Shown here piece by piece: positions 61,966-64,000 of a stretch of DNA of 64,000 nt. This stretch comes from Oscillospiraceae bacterium (GTDB lineage: Bacteria > Bacillota > Clostridia > Oscillospirales > Oscillospiraceae). The translations under genes and the position numbers were made by a program. The notes beneath the pieces were generated by a model. That model searched no databases. It had not been told where the DNA came from and saw only the letters and a program-made list of their open reading frames with translations. The DNA is taken from NCBI GenBank assembly GCA_022846095.1, contig AP025583.1, forward strand, positions 3,249,279 to 3,313,278, given 5' to 3'. How positions within the stretch are numbered: the stretch's first letter is position 1; every line of letters starts with the position of its first letter.

Positions 61966-62892
61966 CTACTTGAATTGGGACTTGATCCTGGGGTCGATGT
62001 AGGCGTACAGGATGTCCACCGCCAGGTTCACGATGGAGAAGCAAACTGAGAAAATCAGGGTGCAGGCCAGCACCATGGGGGTGTTCTTCTGGGTGATGGC
62101 GGTGTAGCACAGCCGCCCGATGCCCGGCCAGGAGAAGACGGTCTCGGTGAGCACCGCGCCGCCCAGGGCCGTGCCGATCTCCAGGCCGATGGCGGTGACG
62201 GTGGGGATCATGGCGTTGCGCATGGCGTGGCGGCGGATGACCGCCTTGCGGGGCACGCCCTTGGCCCGGGCCGTGCGGATGTAGTCCTGGCGGATGACCT
62301 CCAGCATGGAGGACCGGGTGGTGCGGGCGATGACCGCCATGGAGGCCACCGCCACGGTGATGGCGGGCATGATGTAGCTGGTCCAGCCCACCGATCCGCC
62401 GGAGGGCAGCCATCCCAGGGTGACGGAGAACAGGAGGATCATCATCAGGCCCAGCCAGAAGGGGGGCATGGAGATGCCCAGCAGGGCGAAGACCATGCTC
62501 AGCCCGTCCAGCAGGGAGTTCTGCTTCATGGCGGACAGGATGCCGATGGGCACCGAGATCAACACCGCCAGGGCCATGGCCAGCAGGGCCAGCTTCACCG
62601 TGTAGGGAAAGCAGGCGGAGATCTCCCTCATCACCGGCTGGCCCGTGATGTAGCTGGTGCCGAAGTCCCCCCGCAGCAGCCCGCCCATGTACCGGACGTA
62701 CTGCACCAGCACCGGCTTGTCCAGGCCCATCTCCTGCCGGAGCTGGGCCACCGACTCCTCGGTGGCGGCGTTGCCCAGCTGCATCCGCGCCGGGTCGCCG
62801 GGGGAGAAGCTCATGATGAAGTAGATGAGGAACGTCACGCCGATGATCACCGGGATCAGCGCCAGGAGCCGTTTCAGCGTATATTTGAGCAT
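61966..62892 (-). CDS. Oligopeptide ABC transporter permease (OppB/DppB)
   Basis: 308 residues with six hydrophobic helices. Start LKYTLKRLLALIPVIIGVTFLIYFIMSFSPGDPA and EAA loop DYIRTARAKGVPRKAVIRRHAMRNAMIP are typical. 32 bp after the binding-protein gene. Confidence 0.94.
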   Translation of the reverse strand: MLKYTLKRLLALIPVIIGVTFLIYFIMSFSPGDPARMQLGNAATEESVAQLRQEMGLDKPVLVQYVRYMGGLLRGDFGTSYITGQPVMREISACFPYTVKLALLAMALAVLISVPIGILSAMKQNSLLDGLSMVFALLGISMPPFWLGLMMILLFSVTLGWLPSGGSVGWTSYIMPAITVAVASMAVIARTTRSSMLEVIRQDYIRTARAKGVPRKAVIRRHAMRNAMIPTVTAIGLEIGTALGGAVLTETVFSWPGIGRLCYTAITQKNTPMVLACTLIFSVCFSIVNLAVDILYAYIDPRIKSQFK

Positions 62893-62924
62893 AAAAACCT
62901 CCTCCAGTCGTTGGTATCCGGGCC

Positions 62925-64000
62925 CTATTTGATGCGGATGAGGTTGAAGTTCACGTCGCCCATGGGATCCAGCACGCCGTCGAAGCTGAGCTTGCTGCTG
63001 CCGCCCATGATGAGCACCCGGCTGTACAGGGGCACCCAGGGGGCCGCCTCCATGCCCAGGCGGTGGATCTGCCCGTAGTACCCCGCCCGCTCGGCCTCGT
63101 CGATGGTGGAGGCGCCCTGGGCGATTAGAGCGTCGATCTCAGGGTCGGAGAAGTAGGAGACGTTGTTCATGGAGCCGGTGCCCAGCAGGGCGGAGAAGAA
63201 GCGGTCGGGGTCGGAGGAGGTGGTGAAGCCGATGAGGCAGCAGTCGTGTCCGCCGCTGTACATCAGATCCATAAACGCGCCGATGTCCATGTTGTTGACG
63301 ATGCAGTTGACCCCGATGTCGTTCAGGTTGCTCTGGATGACGGGGGACACCCGGTCGGTGCCGTAGGAGGAGATGGTCACGGTGAGCTCACCGGGGCCGT
63401 AGCCCGCCTGGGCCAGCAGCTCCTTGGCCTTTTCGGGGTTATAGCCGTAGGTGTCGTTGGGCACGTAGCCCAGCACGCCGCTGGGGGTGAAGCTGTCCAG
63501 GATCTGGCCGTGGCCGTTCTCCGCCACCACCAGGATGGACTGCTTGTCCAGGGCGTAGTTCATCATCTGGCGCAGGGTCCGGTCGGCGAAGGGGCCGGAG
63601 ACGGTGTTCAGCGCCACGTAGTTGATGTTGTTGGCCACCGTCTCGATGAGGGTCAGGTTGGGGTTGTCCTGCACCCGGCTGTAGTCCACGGTGTCCAGGG
63701 TGGTCACCAGATCCACCTCCCCGGTCTCCAGGGCGATGGTGCGGCTGGTGCTCTCGGGGATGATGCGGATCAGCAGGGTCTGGAAGGCGGAGGCCTTCTC
63801 CTGGTCGAAGTAGCCGTCGTAGCGCTCCAGGGTGATGTGGTCGCCGGGCTGGTGCTCCACGAATTTGTAGGGCCCGGAGCCGTTGATGGCGGTAAAGTCC
63901 CCGGAGTCGATCTGGGCCTTGGACAAAATCGCGCAGCCCGAGTGGACCATGTTGCTGATCAGGGGGGCGAAGGGGGCCTGGGTGACGATCTTCACCGTGT
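62925..64000 (-). CDS. Oligopeptide/dipeptide ABC transporter substrate-binding protein, N-terminus cut by window edge
   Basis: 358 residues of the C-terminal part are in the window; the signal peptide and about 150-180 residues lie beyond 64000. Family SBP_bac_5 features: GSGPYKFVEHQPGDHITLERYDGYF, ALNTVSGPFADRTLRQMMNYALDKQSI, and GYNPEKAKELLAQAGY. Binds peptides (or nickel/heme in some members) outside the membrane and delivers them to the two permeases downstream. First visible gene of the operon. Confidence 0.9.
   Translation of the reverse strand, partial: TVKIVTQAPFAPLISNMVHSGCAILSKAQIDSGDFTAINGSGPYKFVEHQPGDHITLERYDGYFDQEKASAFQTLLIRIIPESTSRTIALETGEVDLVTTLDTVDYSRVQDNPNLTLIETVANNINYVALNTVSGPFADRTLRQMMNYALDKQSILVVAENGHGQILDSFTPSGVLGYVPNDTYGYNPEKAKELLAQAGYGPGELTVTISSYGTDRVSPVIQSNLNDIGVNCIVNNMDIGAFMDLMYSGGHDCCLIGFTTSSDPDRFFSALLGTGSMNNVSYFSDPEIDALIAQGASTIDEAERAGYYGQIHRLGMEAAPWVPLYSRVLIMGGSSKLSFDGVLDPMGDVNFNLIRIK

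Noticed and set aside
1-64000. Prophage, transposon or integrated element
   Set aside because: No integrase, transposase, phage structural gene or att-like direct repeats; gene order and composition look chromosomal throughout.

Overview
The window is a GC-rich stretch of chromosome from an anaerobic member of the Clostridia, most likely an Oscillospirales / Flavonifractor-Intestinimonas type gut bacterium. This is inferred from the Gram-positive style ribosome-binding sites, the Firmicutes gene order of the S10-spc-alpha cluster (rpmJ, infA, a KOW-domain gene, map, adk, secY), zinc-type S14, L36 and L24, a selenoprotein of the glycine-reductase family, and an SLH-domain surface protein. There are no tRNA, rRNA, CRISPR, phage or insertion-sequence genes that I can see.

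Layout. 1-8.5 kb (minus strand): a probable operon hyuA-hyuB-opine dehydrogenase-like-carbamoyltransferase-dihydropyrimidine dehydrogenase-like iron-sulfur protein-amidohydrolase (cut by the window edge). It looks like catabolism of a cyclic ureide or hydantoin. 9.5-21.7 kb: an amino-acid reductase module. grdX diverges from a sigma-54 activator gene; then come a GrdE-type proprotein, a GrdB-type selenoprotein with an in-frame UGA, a second paralogous sigma-54 activator, an NhaC antiporter, an alanine-dehydrogenase-like protein, a YfcC-type transporter and an M20 amidohydrolase. Three sigma-54 (-24/-12) promoters are visible, each preceded by one or two copies of the palindrome GACA-N6-TGTC, so these genes form a small regulon probably driven by the two activators.

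21.7-38.4 kb (minus strand): the complete S10-spc-alpha ribosomal protein cluster from rpsJ to rplQ, with a sigma-70 promoter and a leader of about 420 nt in front of rpsJ. Ribosomal protein S3 carries an unusual Gly/Tyr/Gln/Arg-rich repeat tail of about 100 residues. 38.4-48.1 kb (minus strand): a ten-gene shikimate/phenylalanine operon (aroF, GNAT, aroB, aroA, aroC, pheA, aroK, aroQ, alpha/beta hydrolase, and a membrane-exporter::aroE fusion). It has a sigma-70 promoter, a 30-codon leader peptide rich in Phe/Tyr/Trp and a perfect 17-bp terminator hairpin just before aroF, which together look like ribosome-mediated attenuation.

48.6-64 kb: proS, an unrecognised small gene on the plus strand, an SLH-domain protein, a lipoprotein, D-lyxose isomerase with a PfkB sugar kinase, a rhomboid protease, then an oligopeptide ABC transporter operon (binding protein cut by the window end, two permeases, two ATPases). 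That operon also carries an M20 amidohydrolase and a MalY/PatB-type C-S lyase fused to a two-cluster ferredoxin domain. Palindromic intergenic repeats shared between 9.3 kb, 42.8 kb and 48.2-48.5 kb are the only dispersed repeats found by eye.
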